Part shown: one piece after another, positions 35,024 to 47,878 of the stretch
How the letters are laid out: each line of letters begins with the position of its first letter
How positions within the stretch are numbered: the stretch's first letter is position 1
Assembly: GCA_021613535.1 (NCBI GenBank)
Contig: CP075496.1
Location: 868,001 to 932,000 of the forward strand
Reading direction: 5' to 3'
Length of the DNA stretch: 64,000 bases
Source of the DNA: Adineta vaga
Lineage: Eukaryota > Rotifera
The notes under the pieces: generated by a model
Database searches by the model: none
What the model was told of the DNA's origin: nothing
Seen by the model: only the letters and a program-made list of their open reading frames with translations
Position numbers and translations under genes: made by a program

Positions 35024-37861
35024 TTAAAAGTGAATATTTTTCAGTAAAAAAAGGAAAAGTACTAGAAGAAAGTTCGAAAAAACATTTGTATAAATAAATG
35101 CACTTTTAGATTTCTTTTGTGGTAATACAGCCTCTTCAACCGAAACTGTTAATGATTCCCAATAATGTAAATCATGATTCTTTTCTTCATTGAATAAAGT
35201 ATCTTTCATACAATGTTCTTTTTCTGAGCCATGCTCATCATGACAATTTTGTTCAGTTGAAAATATTTGATTTGTAGTTTCTTTCGATAAATCAGATAGA
35301 TTGTTGAAGGAGGATGATACTGATCGATGGTCATCGATATCATCATATAAATAATAAAATAATGAAGTATTTCTTGAAATACGCCATGATTCTCCATATT
35401 CAAACAAAGTTTGTTCATTACTTTCATTAATTGATATTCTTGTACCATTTGGAAACATTAGACCATTCGAATCACCTAATAGACCATGAGATGGCATAGA
35501 TAATTTACTAAATTTTCCTCGTTCTAATAATGTTTCCAAATCAAAAAAATCAAAAGTCGGACGAATTGTTGCACGAAGTCGAAGAGAACTTTTGGCAAAA
35601 GATATTTTAAATGCTCCATTAATCTTTCGTTTTATTTTCACATATTCATCTTCATAGATAAGTACTGAAACAGCAAATTCTTCATGAGGTAATTCAATTA
35701 ATTTTGTATCAATACGAATTTCCAAATGTTGATATTTTGGAAATAATTCAAATTGAACACGTCTTTTACCTTGTAAAAATCCAATAACAAAAGCAGTGAT
35801 TCCAACATTAGAATTCATTTGATTATCATGATGTGTGGTAAGACGTATTTGAATTTCTTGTTCATTTAGATTTGGTAAAGCTAATAATGTATATTCACCT
35901 TGACTTCGAAATACATATGTACTTCCATTTAATGTAACAAAATAAGGATCTCCATGTCTTTCAATAGATTCCGATTCGAACTCTTCACAACGTCCTGCCG
36001 GACGATATTTATAATAAGCTTTACACATTGATTCACTGATTAATAAACTTCGACAACAAGACCAATAAGAAAGAAAATCAGAAAAGAAATGACCAAACAT
36101 GCTTAAACTTTTTTCAAACCAACTATTTGCATCAGGTGAAATAACATCTAATGTTCCTGCTCCTTCTTTTCCTTGTTCAAGAAATTTTCCATATTCATCA
36201 TAACAACATTGTGCACCCGACCAAGTTATATCGGATTTCTTTCGATAACAACCTCTTGCCTTTTTATGATAAGCACAAGTTTCTTCAATCGGTTTTCGCG
36301 CATCACAACCTTCATCAATTCGAAATCCATGATATTCATCTGGCCACGATTGTGTTATTGGAATTTCACAAGGACAAACAGGAACTTGTTCAATATATTG
36401 ATTTGGATCAATTTGAAGTAATAACCAAGCAGGACAATAAGCAGCATGTAATGATGTTGCAGCAGTAAAGATTTTTGCACCGACAAATAGAGCTGAACGA
36501 AGCCATCCATCTTTATGTTTCATTTCAAATGAAATTTGTAATGCATGAACACGATCAGTTGGATCGGTTTCAACAGGAAAAAGTTGATCATAACGAATTG
36601 TTAAATTGCCAATTGATGAAAGATTAAGATAACCTAATCCTAAATCAATTTTTTGTCGTGTACGATTATAAAGTGTTTGATTATCTGCTGATAATTGTGT
36701 TGCATAATCATAAATAACAATACGAAAAAGATATTTCTTTGTAACTTCATTTGATTGAAATTCAAGAAGTAATTCATCATTATTTGGATCAGCAATTTGA
36801 TTTGTTAAATTAATATAATTTTTTAAAATTAATTCACCATGATCTTCGGGTACATGAGCAAGAAAATCAGTTGAATCAATAAGTTGATTTTCTTCTCGAT
36901 TAAATAATTCAATCTTAATTTTACCACTATCCATTAACATTGGCATTGTACAAACAATATACAAAGAATTTAATACACGACAATCATCTACAATTTGTTT
37001 ATCAATACGAATTTCATATATGGATTCGTTAAAACAAATTCCATGTAAACGAAATTCATATCCACCATAAATTGAACCACGAATTGGTGAAACTTGTAAA
37101 CCATTTGATGTTTCACATTGAATATCATTGATATGACCTGTTGTATGAAATATAAATTGACCGGGAATACCAATATTCGAATCATTAACAATACTAATAA
37201 TTTGTGATGAAAGTGACTTTTTCAAACGATAATAATTAATATTATCACCAGCATTGAATCCAATCTGTGCATAATTACCTGATTGATCTTGTGACCATTC
37301 TAATTGATGATAAGTAAATAATGTAAATGAATAAAATCCATTCGTTGTTAATATTGCTTGATATGTATTTCGATTTGTTTCATTTTTCATATCAGGTAAT
37401 TCATACCAAGTAATAACAAATGCCCATAACATATGTTGAGATGCTAATTTTGGAAAACCATTACGAAGAGTTTTTGTTATTTTATGAAGAATTTCTGGTT
37501 CATTTTTCAAGAGAATTTCACGATAGAAGATATTATTTAATATATCACTTGTCATATTTGTATCAATCCAATAAGGAGCAACACAAACTAAATCTTGAAA
37601 TGGAAATGGATCTGATGATTTATATAATTGAGAACATGTATGATTTCCAAAGATGATTAAACCTTGACTTGATATACGAAGTTGATCATAGAATGTATTG
37701 AAAAATGAATATCGGACAGATAAGGAAATTGGTTCACTGAGATGATCAAGTTCATTGGCTAAAGTTTTATCATTATGTTCAATACCAAATGGAATAAAAT
37801 TGTTTATTTCAATAGAAATACTCAAACATAATAAATGAAAGAATAACAGAGATTTAAACAT
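35024..37861 (-). CDS. NIDO-IPT-AMOP-VWD extracellular protein (Mesh/MUC4/SUSD2-like), intronless
   Basis: A single 945-aa exon, starting at the ATG at 37861 because MFKSLLFFHLLCLSISIE is a good signal peptide; an in-frame ATG at 37927 lies 22 codons earlier. Domains in order: NIDO (FPFQDLVCVAPYWIDTNM, about 90-200); an Ig-like IPT/E-set (SPIRGSIYGGYEFRLHGICF, about 240-320); AMOP with a Cys-rich core (CAYHKKARGCYRKKSDITWS and QCCYDEYGKF, about 500-580); and VWD (GDPYFVTLNGSTYVFRSQGE to GLLGDSNG, about 640-810). A C-terminal hydrophobic segment (FSNFLLVLFLFLL) suggests a membrane anchor. The order matches Mesh of fly septate junctions, SUSD2 and MUC4, which act in adhesion or barrier roles. 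The VWD GLLGD motif lacks the Cys of mucin-type VWD, as in SUSD2/MUC4. The lack of introns is striking for so long a gene here. Confidence 0.85.
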   Translation of the reverse strand: MFKSLLFFHLLCLSISIEINNFIPFGIEHNDKTLANELDHLSEPISLSVRYSFFNTFYDQLRISSQGLIIFGNHTCSQLYKSSDPFPFQDLVCVAPYWIDTNMTSDILNNIFYREILLKNEPEILHKITKTLRNGFPKLASQHMLWAFVITWYELPDMKNETNRNTYQAILTTNGFYSFTLFTYHQLEWSQDQSGNYAQIGFNAGDNINYYRLKKSLSSQIISIVNDSNIGIPGQFIFHTTGHINDIQCETSNGLQVSPIRGSIYGGYEFRLHGICFNESIYEIRIDKQIVDDCRVLNSLYIVCTMPMLMDSGKIKIELFNREENQLIDSTDFLAHVPEDHGELILKNYINLTNQIADPNNDELLLEFQSNEVTKKYLFRIVIYDYATQLSADNQTLYNRTRQKIDLGLGYLNLSSIGNLTIRYDQLFPVETDPTDRVHALQISFEMKHKDGWLRSALFVGAKIFTAATSLHAAYCPAWLLLQIDPNQYIEQVPVCPCEIPITQSWPDEYHGFRIDEGCDARKPIEETCAYHKKARGCYRKKSDITWSGAQCCYDEYGKFLEQGKEGAGTLDVISPDANSWFEKSLSMFGHFFSDFLSYWSCCRSLLISESMCKAYYKYRPAGRCEEFESESIERHGDPYFVTLNGSTYVFRSQGEYTLLALPNLNEQEIQIRLTTHHDNQMNSNVGITAFVIGFLQGKRRVQFELFPKYQHLEIRIDTKLIELPHEEFAVSVLIYEDEYVKIKRKINGAFKISFAKSSLRLRATIRPTFDFFDLETLLERGKFSKLSMPSHGLLGDSNGLMFPNGTRISINESNEQTLFEYGESWRISRNTSLFYYLYDDIDDHRSVSSSFNNLSDLSKETTNQIFSTEQNCHDEHGSEKEHCMKDTLFNEEKNHDLHYWESLTVSVEEAVLPQKKSKSAFIYTNVFSNFLLVLFLFLLKNIHF

Positions 37862-37927
37862 TATTAGTATTAATATCATTGTACTGTTTATATCAACATC
37901 TTTATATAGTAGTAGTAGTAGAGACAT

Positions 37928-40065
37928 ACTTTGCTCCCTTCTTATCAGAACACGTGATCATGTACGTTTTTACTTTTAACTAAAATTTAATATAAGAATG
38001 AGTCAATGTCTATCAGACGAGAGAATGGTTATTCAGTACTTTTATAATTATTATACAATAAACATATGAAATGATTTTATTTTAAGATTTTATTGAATAG
38101 ATTTCTATAGCTCATTAAAATTGAAAGATATTATATTGTAAACGAGGAATGATCGGAATAAGATTAATCTCATCTTTGGCAAATATTAATATTGTAAAGG
38201 ATTCGATGTTATTGATACTAAATGAAGACGAACATTGAATAACGATATTATAAAATGAATTGAACTACAAAATTTTGAATGCTCTATTCAGACTATTCGT
38301 GTAGACGGGTGATGTGTTTGACAACATAGAGACTTTATCTATTTATTCCAGAATCGTCAAAGAAGAAAACAAATTCTTATGAGAAACATGTTATGATAGA
38401 TAAGTAAATGATTGCCATTATTATAAAGAAAACACTAGATTTTTTATTTCTGTTCTTTCTTCTCTATATAGAATAGACGATCAGTAAAAGAATGGCAAAG
38501 TAATAAAAAATACTATAGTGAGTAGAGCAATGACTGAGAGTAACATTTTTTTCTCTCATTCTATTCGTTCTGGTTAGAATTGTTTCATTCGTACTGTCAT
38601 TCCTCTTCGAGCTGACGCCGTTATGTCTAACATTACAACTCGATCATCATTTATTAGAACTATTTATGATTGTCAACAGAGACCAATGTGAGGATACGAA
38701 AGGTCGAGAAGAAAAGAAGCATTCTTATATTTTATTCATTTATACACCGAGTATAACATAAATAAGTGATGAGAGTTTGGTATGCAGAGCAACGTCGATC
38801 AACATTATAATAATTCTTCATACAATCATATTCACTGCAATACAGCAGAATGAACCTATCAAACATCACATCTTACCGATAGTTAATTGAATGATTCGTA
38901 AAAGTAAAGGACAAATTGATAAAATCTTCATATAGATCGAGAAATGCGGTAATTATTTACTTATGTTGTGTATATTCATTAGAAAGAACATTAAAAACAT
39001 CATAAAAAAAATAAAGAATAATTTCCTTCCGAAAGATTTTAATCAAGCATAATGGATGATTTTTTTTATTGAATAGCAAAACCCTTGTTGGTTTTTTTTT
39101 GTCTAACTATTTGATATAGCACGCGATTTCTAGTTAGAAACATCTAGCCATGTAAATTTTTGTTCTTGGAAAACGATTCTGTATAACGGAAAGCATCTTT
39201 TTTTTTCTTCTGTTCTTCGTCTTCTTTTTCCTTTCTCGAGTCAAGGAAAAATCAACAATGTGAGAAACGGGAGAAAAAATGCTTTTTTTCCTCATATCAA
39301 CGAAGAAATCTCTTTTTTCTGAAATGTAGTTTATCGTTCTTTCTACAGATTAGCACTTCATCAATGTTTCCAAACGTTATTTCTGTCTAAAGAAATGTCT
39401 AGTAGATGAGAATTAAGGTGAAAGAATCCAATTCTAAAGTGTTCTTGTGGTTTCATAAAATCCATATTTCAGACAGGGAGATTTTTACTTTTTTTGAGGG
39501 TATCTTCCGAAAAATAAATCCAAGATTCGAGTTATTTCTGGAGGTCGGCATCATCGTTTTAGGAATGAGAAAGAATAAAAAAAAAGACGTATAACGACAT
39601 GAGATATAGACAGACAATAACGTGCGACTAGCATGCTTAAGTCATATACATAAGCAAATAAGAAAAAATTGGAGAGAACGAAAGAAAAGATAAGACATGA
39701 GTATTTCTACCGCCATACTGATATATAATACGTAGGTATAAAAGAAAAGGTTGTGCAATTATTCGTTCTCTATGAATTCTCATAGATGCAATTATTTTCT
39801 CTATTTTACTTCTCATTTGTTTTGTTTATTTAGTTTTTTTGCTTCTATCTCGAAATATTCTTATGAGGAACATATTCGAATGTATTTTAAGACAAAATAT
39901 ACAGTTTGAAAATTGTTATGGAACTCATTTTTTGCGCCATTACTAAATATTGTTTTTGATTCGAATATTCAAAGAAAAAATCAATTTCTATTTAGATTAT
40001 AAATGAAAATCATTTAGATAAAGACGACGATCGATCGCATTGGTGGTGAGAAAAAACTTACTTCA
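37928..40065. other. Intergenic region before GT31 copy 1
   Basis: 2.1 kb of AT-rich sequence without recognisable exons, RNAs or repeats. Pyrimidine-rich and A-rich tracts near 39190-39310 are simple sequence. Confidence 0.5.
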
Positions 40066-41333
40066 ATGTCATTAAAACAATTTTATTTTTCATTCTCTCG
40101 TCAATATTTACGGCTTTCATCATTATCTACCAAACTGATTTTGCTCATATGCATTTTCATCTTTATTTTTGGATTTAAACAAATTTTCTTCAATAAAAAC
40201 TCATGGTGTAATCCAGAGAAACCATTATGGTGGTTTTGTCCATGGCCAGGTCAAGAAACGATTTGTAGTTGGGATGAACATTATCCTAAAATCAATCAAA
40301 ATAATCGGTAAATTTCAATTTATAAATCGAATATCTTTCATTTCATTTTCTTCATTATTCAAGTTCACCTGAATACTACGAACAATTTCTTCAGTCACTT
40401 CCAAAACGTCGTTCATCATTTGTTTTCAACAATTCAACATTATCTAAATGTAATGAATCTTCCATTGATCTTCTCATATTTGTCATTTCAAAATGTTCTC
40501 ATGGATCAATTCGACAATCAATTCGTCGAACATGGGCAAATCTTCAACTCTTACACAATCATTATAAAACACTTTCAATTAAATTATTATTCTTAGTTGA
40601 TAATGATTCTCAATCAACACAAAAGATTCTTCTTGAAAATGAATATTATCAAGATATTGTTCAAGTTATTAATCTTCCAGAACAATATGAATTTGTTACA
40701 CAACGTGAATCAGCATTATATGAATTCGTTATAAAACGATGTCAACAAACGCGATTTGTATTTAAAACAGATGATGATATATTTATTAATACATTTCTCT
40801 TATTATCAAAAGTTCAATCATTGAATGAATTGGAAAATGAAAAGACAAAGAAGAAAAGTTATTTTCTATCTGGTTTTCCAATCGATTATGGTTTGGTTAT
40901 TCGTCATACAAAAGATTCTGTTGGACAACGATATATCATAACAAAGGATGAATATTTTTGTCCACGATATCCAAGATTTTTATCTGGTTTTGGTTATTTG
41001 ATGACATTGGAAACATGTTCATTGTTATTTGATGCTTATCAAAGAGATTCAAAACCGTTTCCATTATCTGATGTTTATTTTAGTGGATTATTATCTGAAA
41101 TGATGAATATTCCTCGTTTAACTATGTTTGAAAATGTTCATTATCGATATGAAAGTCAATGTAATGAAGATTTCTTTCGATTGAGTAACAAAAATGCCTT
41201 AGCATGTGCAGCATCGAATGATCATTTTCATGGAAAACAATCGCATGGCGATCGAAGTCTAATGAATGACTATAATTTATATTGGACTATTCTAATGGAA
41301 CAATATAATACGTTTAGGAATAGTAAAAGATAA
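40066..41333 (+). CDS. GT31 beta-1,3-glycosyltransferase, 2 exons
   Basis: Exons 40066-40307 and 40364-41333 join within an Arg codon to give 403 aa. Type II membrane topology: a short cytoplasmic tail and the anchor LILLICIFIFIFGFKQIFF, then a stem with Cys/Trp-rich WWFCPWPGQETICSW. The catalytic domain has GT31 landmarks: SSIDLLIFVISK and GSIRQSIRRTWAN (donor-binding block), RFVFKTDDDIFIN with the DDD metal motif, YPRFLSGFGYLMT and the acidic PLSDVYFSGLLSEM (EDV-like) block. GT31 enzymes transfer Gal or GlcNAc in beta-1,3 linkage to glycans in the Golgi; the exact donor cannot be read from sequence. A truncated paralogue follows at 42716. Confidence 0.9.
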
Positions 41334-42715
41334 CAAATATGTACATTTTGTTTTTAATTGTGTTGTATAAAATTTTCTAATAAAATAATATTGAATGAAC
41401 CTGTGAGTATCTGATTGAGTTCTATGGAAATATTGTATGAGAGATAATGATTAGCCTCGTCGACAATTATATCGAATCTATGAATACATTTAACGTAGAA
41501 ATAGGTACTTTATCTAATTATAGATCATATTTCTATTTAATTCTTTATTTGTGAATGTATAAAACCCCGATTTTTGATAAAATAATCGTATATTAGAAAT
41601 CTCTATATTGAACTAATGACAAGAAGTAGTCACGTAATAGTTATTTTATTGTATCTATAAAGTTCTATTTTTCTTTGAATGTCTTGTAGAATATCGAAAT
41701 ATTTCTATACACACAAATTTCGAGTTCATTCATACATCATTGAGATCTGTCGTTAGATTCTAACTGATATTAAAAGGTGATTATTCATATATTTCTTTCA
41801 ATTCTTTGTTTTAATGTTCGAATCTTGTAACATGAAGAATATCAGAATATGTTCTATGATGATTTCATTAAAAATAGAATAGAAGATCTGTCTATATTCA
41901 TTCTAATACTTAAATAGTATCATTGAGATATATATATATAAAATTGAATTAAAATTCTCGAATTAAAGTTGACATACTTTACAAAGTTTCATTACAGTTT
42001 TATTCCTTCTTTCTTTGTGTATAAATCCCCAATTATAATATGAAATAATAAAAACGAGAGAGAACAAATTCTCGGGTATCGCGAACAGAGAGTTAATTGC
42101 AGTCGTGACCGTTGAGTTTAGCCAAGGAAGAGAAAAGAAAAAGAATACGTTTCTCTGGTAACTAAACAAGACTGAATAAGTTGCTTGTCGTGTACACAGA
42201 TACCTGAGAAAGAAGAAAAGAAAAGTTCGTACAATGATGAATAATTCTTCTCACATTCTAACAGTCATGCAATTCAATGTGTCGTTTCTTTCAAATATAT
42301 AGACTATGTATAATAAAATTAAATGTCCTTTTTTCTCTCGTAGAATGAGATAATGACAGACATATCGGTACAGGATTAATACATAATAAGATAGTGATAA
42401 GATAAATGAAGCATCGAACTAGAAAACGATGCGATGTTGAATATTTTGTTAGGCTTTTCATTGAATTCACTGTTTTACCTGTTCTCTCGTGTGTTTTTTT
42501 TTCATTCGAATATTTAAATTTTTCTTTTCTAGTTACATATTTATTTTACGTCAACATTTCGTGTTGATTATTTTTTCAAATTCAATTCCATTTCAGATCC
42601 ACGTGTCAATGCGTTCTTAGAATTTCTTCTCAAACTTGCACAATGATCTTTTATTATTCAAAGACAATAAATATGTTTGTGAAAATGAAACTTTAATATC
42701 AATCGAAATCAATGA
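41334..42715. other. Spacer between the two GT31 copies
   Basis: 1.4 kb, AT-rich, with no exon or repeat recognised. The intergenic sequence is not visibly shared by the two copies, so the duplication boundary lies elsewhere or has decayed. Confidence 0.5.
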
Positions 42716-43554
42716 ATGTTTTATACAAATAATTTTAAAAAAAACACACCTTTATTGTCGTTTATTCGAATGTTTTTTTTTTCTAATCAACGTTATCGAA
42801 GTTTATCTTTATTGAAAATTAGTATTTTAAGCATTGTCAGTGTTTTATGTGTTATTTCTTTGCTTACGTTTTACCCTTTGGAACGAATATGTGATCCAGC
42901 AGAACATCTCAGCTGGTTTTGTTCTTGGCCAGATCCTCAAACAACAGTTTGTTCATGGGATGATCATTTTCCGACTTTAACAGAGACATCTAGGTAAATT
43001 AAATCTTACAAATAATTAAAAGCTGAGCGTTCATTCAAAACAAAACCATATCATCTGAAGTTTTCTTTGTTTTTAGAACACCACAAGCATATCACAATTT
43101 ATTCTCATCACTTCCAAAACGTCGTTCATCATTCGTTTTCAACAATTCAACATTATCTAAATGTAATGAATCTTCCATTGATCTTCTCATATTTGTCATT
43201 TCAAAATGTTCTCATGGATCAATTCGACAATCAATTCGTCGAACATGGGCAAATCTTCATCTCTTACACAATCATTATAAAACTCTTTCAATTAAATTAT
43301 TATTCTTAGTTGATAATGATTCTCAATCAACACAAAAGATTCTTCTTGAAAATGAATATTATCAAGATATTGTTCAAGTTATTAATCTTCCAGAACAATA
43401 TGAATTTGTTACACAACGTGAATCAGCATTATATGAATTCGTTATAAAACGATGTCAACAAACGCGATTTGTATTCAAAACAGATGATGATATATTTATT
43501 AATACATTTCTCTTATTATCAAAAGTTCAATCATGTGAGGTTCTTTGCCGTTGA
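42716..43554 (+). pseudogene. Truncated GT31 copy sharing a homogenised tract with copy 1
   Basis: Exons 42716-42993 and 43077-43554 join in phase (Arg codon, same position as in copy 1). Exon 1 is clearly diverged but homologous (signal-anchor SILSIVSVLCVISLLTF, stem SWFCSWPDPQTTVCSW). From 43108 to 43533 the DNA matches copy 1 (40395-40820) with four substitutions and no gaps, only one of which changes an amino acid. Homology then stops abruptly after KVQS, and the frame ends seven codons later, before the YPRFLSGFG and DVYFSG blocks. The product (251 aa) lacks the second half of the GT31 fold and should be inactive. It may be a pseudogene or a decoy; a donor-like GTGAGG at the break leaves a small chance of a distant further exon, but none was found. 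Confidence 0.8.
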
Positions 43555-44839
43555 ATATATTTAAATATTGTAAGTAGACTGAATTGATAAGGAATAAATA
43601 TGTGTGTGTTAAGAGGAGACGAATGTCATTATTTAACAATTTAATATTTGTTTAAAATACTTTCAAAATATTTAGAATTTATTGACGTCATAACTCACAA
43701 AATGAATTTCAGTATCTTCTTACAATTCAAATGATTAATTAACATAAAATATTTATTCTTAAATTTAAATTTCTCTCTAAATTAATGTTAATCTTAAAAA
43801 TACAAGTAGATTCAAAAGTAAACTGACTATCAACCTTCCGACTCTATTAGATGCATCGTTTTTTTCCTCTCTGTATATTGAAATTTAACTTAGATTCTTT
43901 TCGACCTTGTTCTTATAACTATAAGACCTAGAAATGCTTTCATCGTTGATATGTAACGTGACTTTTGGATATTGATTTATGAAAAAGAACTGTACATCAA
44001 ATTTTCAAATAACAACTATAAGCTATTAACACTTTTTAATGTTGTTATAGTACACAGGTACTGTACTCTACAAATATATGAATCTTTAAAAGTTCCGTCT
44101 TTTCTTTCAGTTTATACGAATTAAATAACTTTAACACGGTACTACACTCCTCAATCTTGAAAATTTTGTTATGATTGTTATGGATAGAGATTATCATTAT
44201 ACAAATAGTTTCAATTTTCTTCAATAATATAAGATGATGTATGGATCAAGTCACACATACCTGATGTGCAAATTATGAGTCGTTTTAAGCAATACCATAT
44301 TCACTAAATACATAAAGGCAGTACTTAACATTTGCAAATAATTCTAGAATAATTTTTTGTCGAACGTATGGAACAGTCTTTAAAAAAGTCTATGTACTAA
44401 ATGTCAATTCGTTTAGCGTTCTACTGTATAAACATTCATTCGAGTCGATTTGAATACTTTTCGAAACAATTGAAGTATTTCAAGAATCTTTGAAATGTTC
44501 TTGTTTTTATAACTCTGTATGTCTAAAGCACATTTTTATGGTCTTTTTTTTACAAAGATCTGAAAAGATTTTTTTCGATAAAAATATCTCCTGAATATTT
44601 GATTCAAACGTCGAGATGATTCCCATATATTTATTTGTCATCTCTTGATATATTTATAATTTAATCCAATGGAAAAATTCGAACTTTATAGGATGAATTT
44701 GATAAACTAAAAAGCAAACACAAAACGAATATCACAAGAAGAAAAATTTTGAATGGAAATGAAAACAATGAAATGTAAGAGATTCTTTAGAAACAAAAAC
44801 AAGAAATGTCTTTCAAATCGATTTTGATTTTCAAATGTA
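43555..44839. other. Intergenic region between GT31 copy 2 and GALNT
   Basis: 1.3 kb, AT-rich. It was searched for the missing GT31 C-terminal half and no trace was seen. Nothing else recognised. Confidence 0.5.
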
Positions 44840-47800
44840 TTAATTATGCAACTGAACTTCTTTATTAAATGACCATTTTTGACTTGGAATATTTATATCA
44901 CATTGTGCTGAAAAAAGATCGATTAGTTTATTTGTTTTTTCTCTATAAAAATCACTTTGTAAATCTTACCAAGAACAACATCAGAACTGCCGGAAACTTG
45001 TAGACATTGGCCCTTATAAGATTGATGTTTCAATTGGGAAGTCTAATACAAAAATGAAACATATCAAGTGAATTTGTTTTCTTTCAATCGTACCTGTTGA
45101 TCATATTCCCATTTCTGTTCAATTCGATCTTCAACACACATTGCTAAAATAATATCTTGATTTGATGTTTTATCGGAATTTGGTTCCAAACATAATTCAT
45201 CAAAATGAATTCTATTCGATTTTGTATATAAAAATATCTATTCAATGACAAAGAAAGAATATTTTCTTTTGAGAATCAATGATTTTTCTTAACAAACTTG
45301 ATTTCCACCCTCGGTATGACAAGCTTGAGCTGAAACTTTAGTATTTAGACCTTTTGATATATCAGGACCTGTCATTGAATCTAAACAACGACGGCCATTT
45401 GTTGAAATCTAAATAAAATCTGTTTTTTCTGTTTTCTTCTTCAAAATAGCGAAAATCCTACCGATCCAATAAAACGATGATCAAATGGAAAGTTTTTTAA
45501 TTTAAACATATCCAAATAAGTTCGAAATGAAGAACAATTTAATTTAGCTCGAAGTTCTAATCGACTTGAAACATCACCTCCATCAAGACGTTTTATATCG
45601 GGATTAACAGCATAGATTAATTCTTTATATTCATCTAACCAAACTAATGCAACACGTTTATAATTTTTAAATATTGTCACAAAGATTGATTCATGTTCAA
45701 GAAATTTATATGGTGTTTCTTTTCGAAAGACATGTGCAACATGAGAACATGGATGAATTAATATTCTTCCACCACACATCCAACATTTAAATGACATTTC
45801 ACTAAAATAATTGAAGAAAATACTTTTTTTGAAGAAGAAGAAGGAAAAGAAAATTTCACATACAGATTTTCTCCGCCCCAAATTTTGATTCCTTCATCAT
45901 ACATTCCTAATTCTTCAAAATAAAGACGATCGATTGCATAAAGACCACCAGCCATTGTTGGTGTTCTAAAGAATATCGAATATTTATAATCATAAAAAAA
46001 ATTGAATTCTTCTACCTAATAGGAGCACTTTGATCTATTATTGTTGTACCTTCAATTTTTGACCAACGGAATATCATCTTCCAACTAAATGTTCCAAAAA
46101 TATCTGTTGCTCCGTGTAATAATTGAAATGCATCCCAAGTTAATACATCAATAATTGGACAAACAATGGATTTTCTAAACAGAATAAATTGTTTGCTTAC
46201 ACGTCTGTACTTCACTGATGGATCGAAAAACAATATAAAAATACAAGGATTTTTTTCTCATAAAACCGTAATCTTCGAATCTCATGTTACTTTTTCATCA
46301 TTCTAAACTCTCCTAATCAAAATCTTTATTGGAAATTTGAGTAAAAAGTAATCAGTAACGATTGTTTATGAATTCGTGTCTATGAAAATCCTTGTTGAAT
46401 ATCTCTCACGGTCAATGATATCACCTATGACCAAAATGATGTAATTTCAATTAAAAAATGTCTATTCTATTTATAATGAGAAAGGGAATTCGATTGAGTA
46501 CTTTCCTTGTCTGTATTTTAACTTTCTCTCATGTTTACATTTGAAACGAGAAGAAAATATTCTCACCGATCTTTTTGAATTTCTTCAAGTAAATAGAAAA
46601 GCCATCCATTGAGAACTTCAACATGTGAATCAAGAAACATCAATGTTTCTCCTGTTGCAATCTTTGCCGCTAAAACAATACGAACATTGTTCTAATCAAA
46701 TCTAAGATTTTCTTTCTTACCTTTAACTCGTGAACTAATTAATCCTAAACGTTTATCATTTCGAAGAAGAATTGTTCGAACTGGAAGTGTTTCAATAAAT
46801 CTTTGTAATGGTTCATGAAGATATTCTATAAATAAATGAAATATGAAAATCTTTCGTTTTGTTTTTTTCTTTCAAATTATTTCTTCAAACCTCGATCAAC
46901 ACTTGCATCATCAAGTAAAATAATTTCATGAATTAATCTCCATGGTGTTCGATTAACAATACTAACTAATGTTCTTAATAACGTCGAATTTCCTTCATTA
47001 TGAAAAACAATAATAATCGATGTATTTGGTAAATCATGATTGAATTCTGAATGAGCTTTACAACTAAATTGAATATTTTTATTGATTTTTCTTTCTTATA
47101 TTTTAACAAAAAGTCATACTTTTGATTTCGTATATCAGGCATTGCACGATTCAATGCAATTCGATCACTAACAGCAATATCAAACATATTTTCAGCAAAA
47201 CGTGCTTTTGATTCTTCTAAAAGATCTTCAGGTGGAAGATAAGCTGAACCCATTTCTCCAGGCCAATCGGACGGATTTTGATTCATCATTAAAGCTAAAG
47301 AAAGTTTAGTATATAGAATACTTTTAAATTGATTTCATTTCTTACATTCATCTGAAATTACATAATTATCTTCACAACCTTGATCTCTATCACACACTCC
47401 ATCGTCGTAAATATCTTTAAATTGTATTTTCGTAACAGGTTTCGTTGAAATTTTCTTCGCTGATTTTGTCCGTTGAATTTCTACGAAATAAAACAAAGAA
47501 TTCATCGAACATAAAGTGTTCGAAAAACAAACTTGATTGATGAATATCTCCCATGTCTTCTCCATTCTGATCGGAATCTGAACAAAAACCGATAAAAACA
47601 TGTCCAATTCCACAAAAAGCTTCTAAAAATCGAAGTAAAATCTTGTATTTCCAAACTAAAAACAAAAGCTTTTCTTTACTTTGAACAAGTCCAGTCTGTG
47701 AACATTTTGTCGATGATGAGGATGAATATCGACTTGTTGCAAAAACACTAAGAATAAGAATAACTGCCCATATCAACGATGTGATAAGAACAGGATGAAA

Positions 47801-47878
47801 ACTATTTGATTCATTTCGATTCGGTGCCATTGTGTCTCTTGTTGATGTCTGTGGAGTTCCAACACCGCGTCTTCTCAT
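44840..47878 (-). CDS. Polypeptide N-acetylgalactosaminyltransferase, GALNT11-like, 14 exons
   Basis: Fourteen exons join in phase from 47878-47680 to 44907-44840, giving 658 aa; an in-frame ATG at 47914 would add 12 residues. The enzyme starts mucin-type O-glycosylation by adding GalNAc to Ser/Thr in the Golgi. A signal-anchor ([17 protein letters not shown]) follows a short basic tail. The GT-A domain (GT27) has [31 protein letters not shown] (DSH metal motif), then [13 protein letters not shown] and [19 protein letters not shown] ricin-type lectin domain covers the last about 120 residues ([29 protein letters not shown]). [11 protein letters not shown] and [19 protein letters not shown] favour the GALNT11 subfamily. 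The stem is unusually long, with an acidic Cys-rich stretch ([16 protein letters not shown]). Confidence 0.93.

Noticed and set aside
37420-37656. Plus-strand open frame opposite the NIDO protein gene
   Set aside because: Antisense to a well-supported 945-aa coding exon and without family resemblance.
39406-39594. 62-codon plus-strand frame in the spacer before GT31
   Set aside because: No homology, no introns or companion exon, and composition typical of the spacer.
42716-44839. Missing C-terminal half of GT31 copy 2 as a distant exon
   Set aside because: I searched the 1.3 kb downstream for YPRFLSGFG- or DVYFSG-like sequence in all plus frames and found none.
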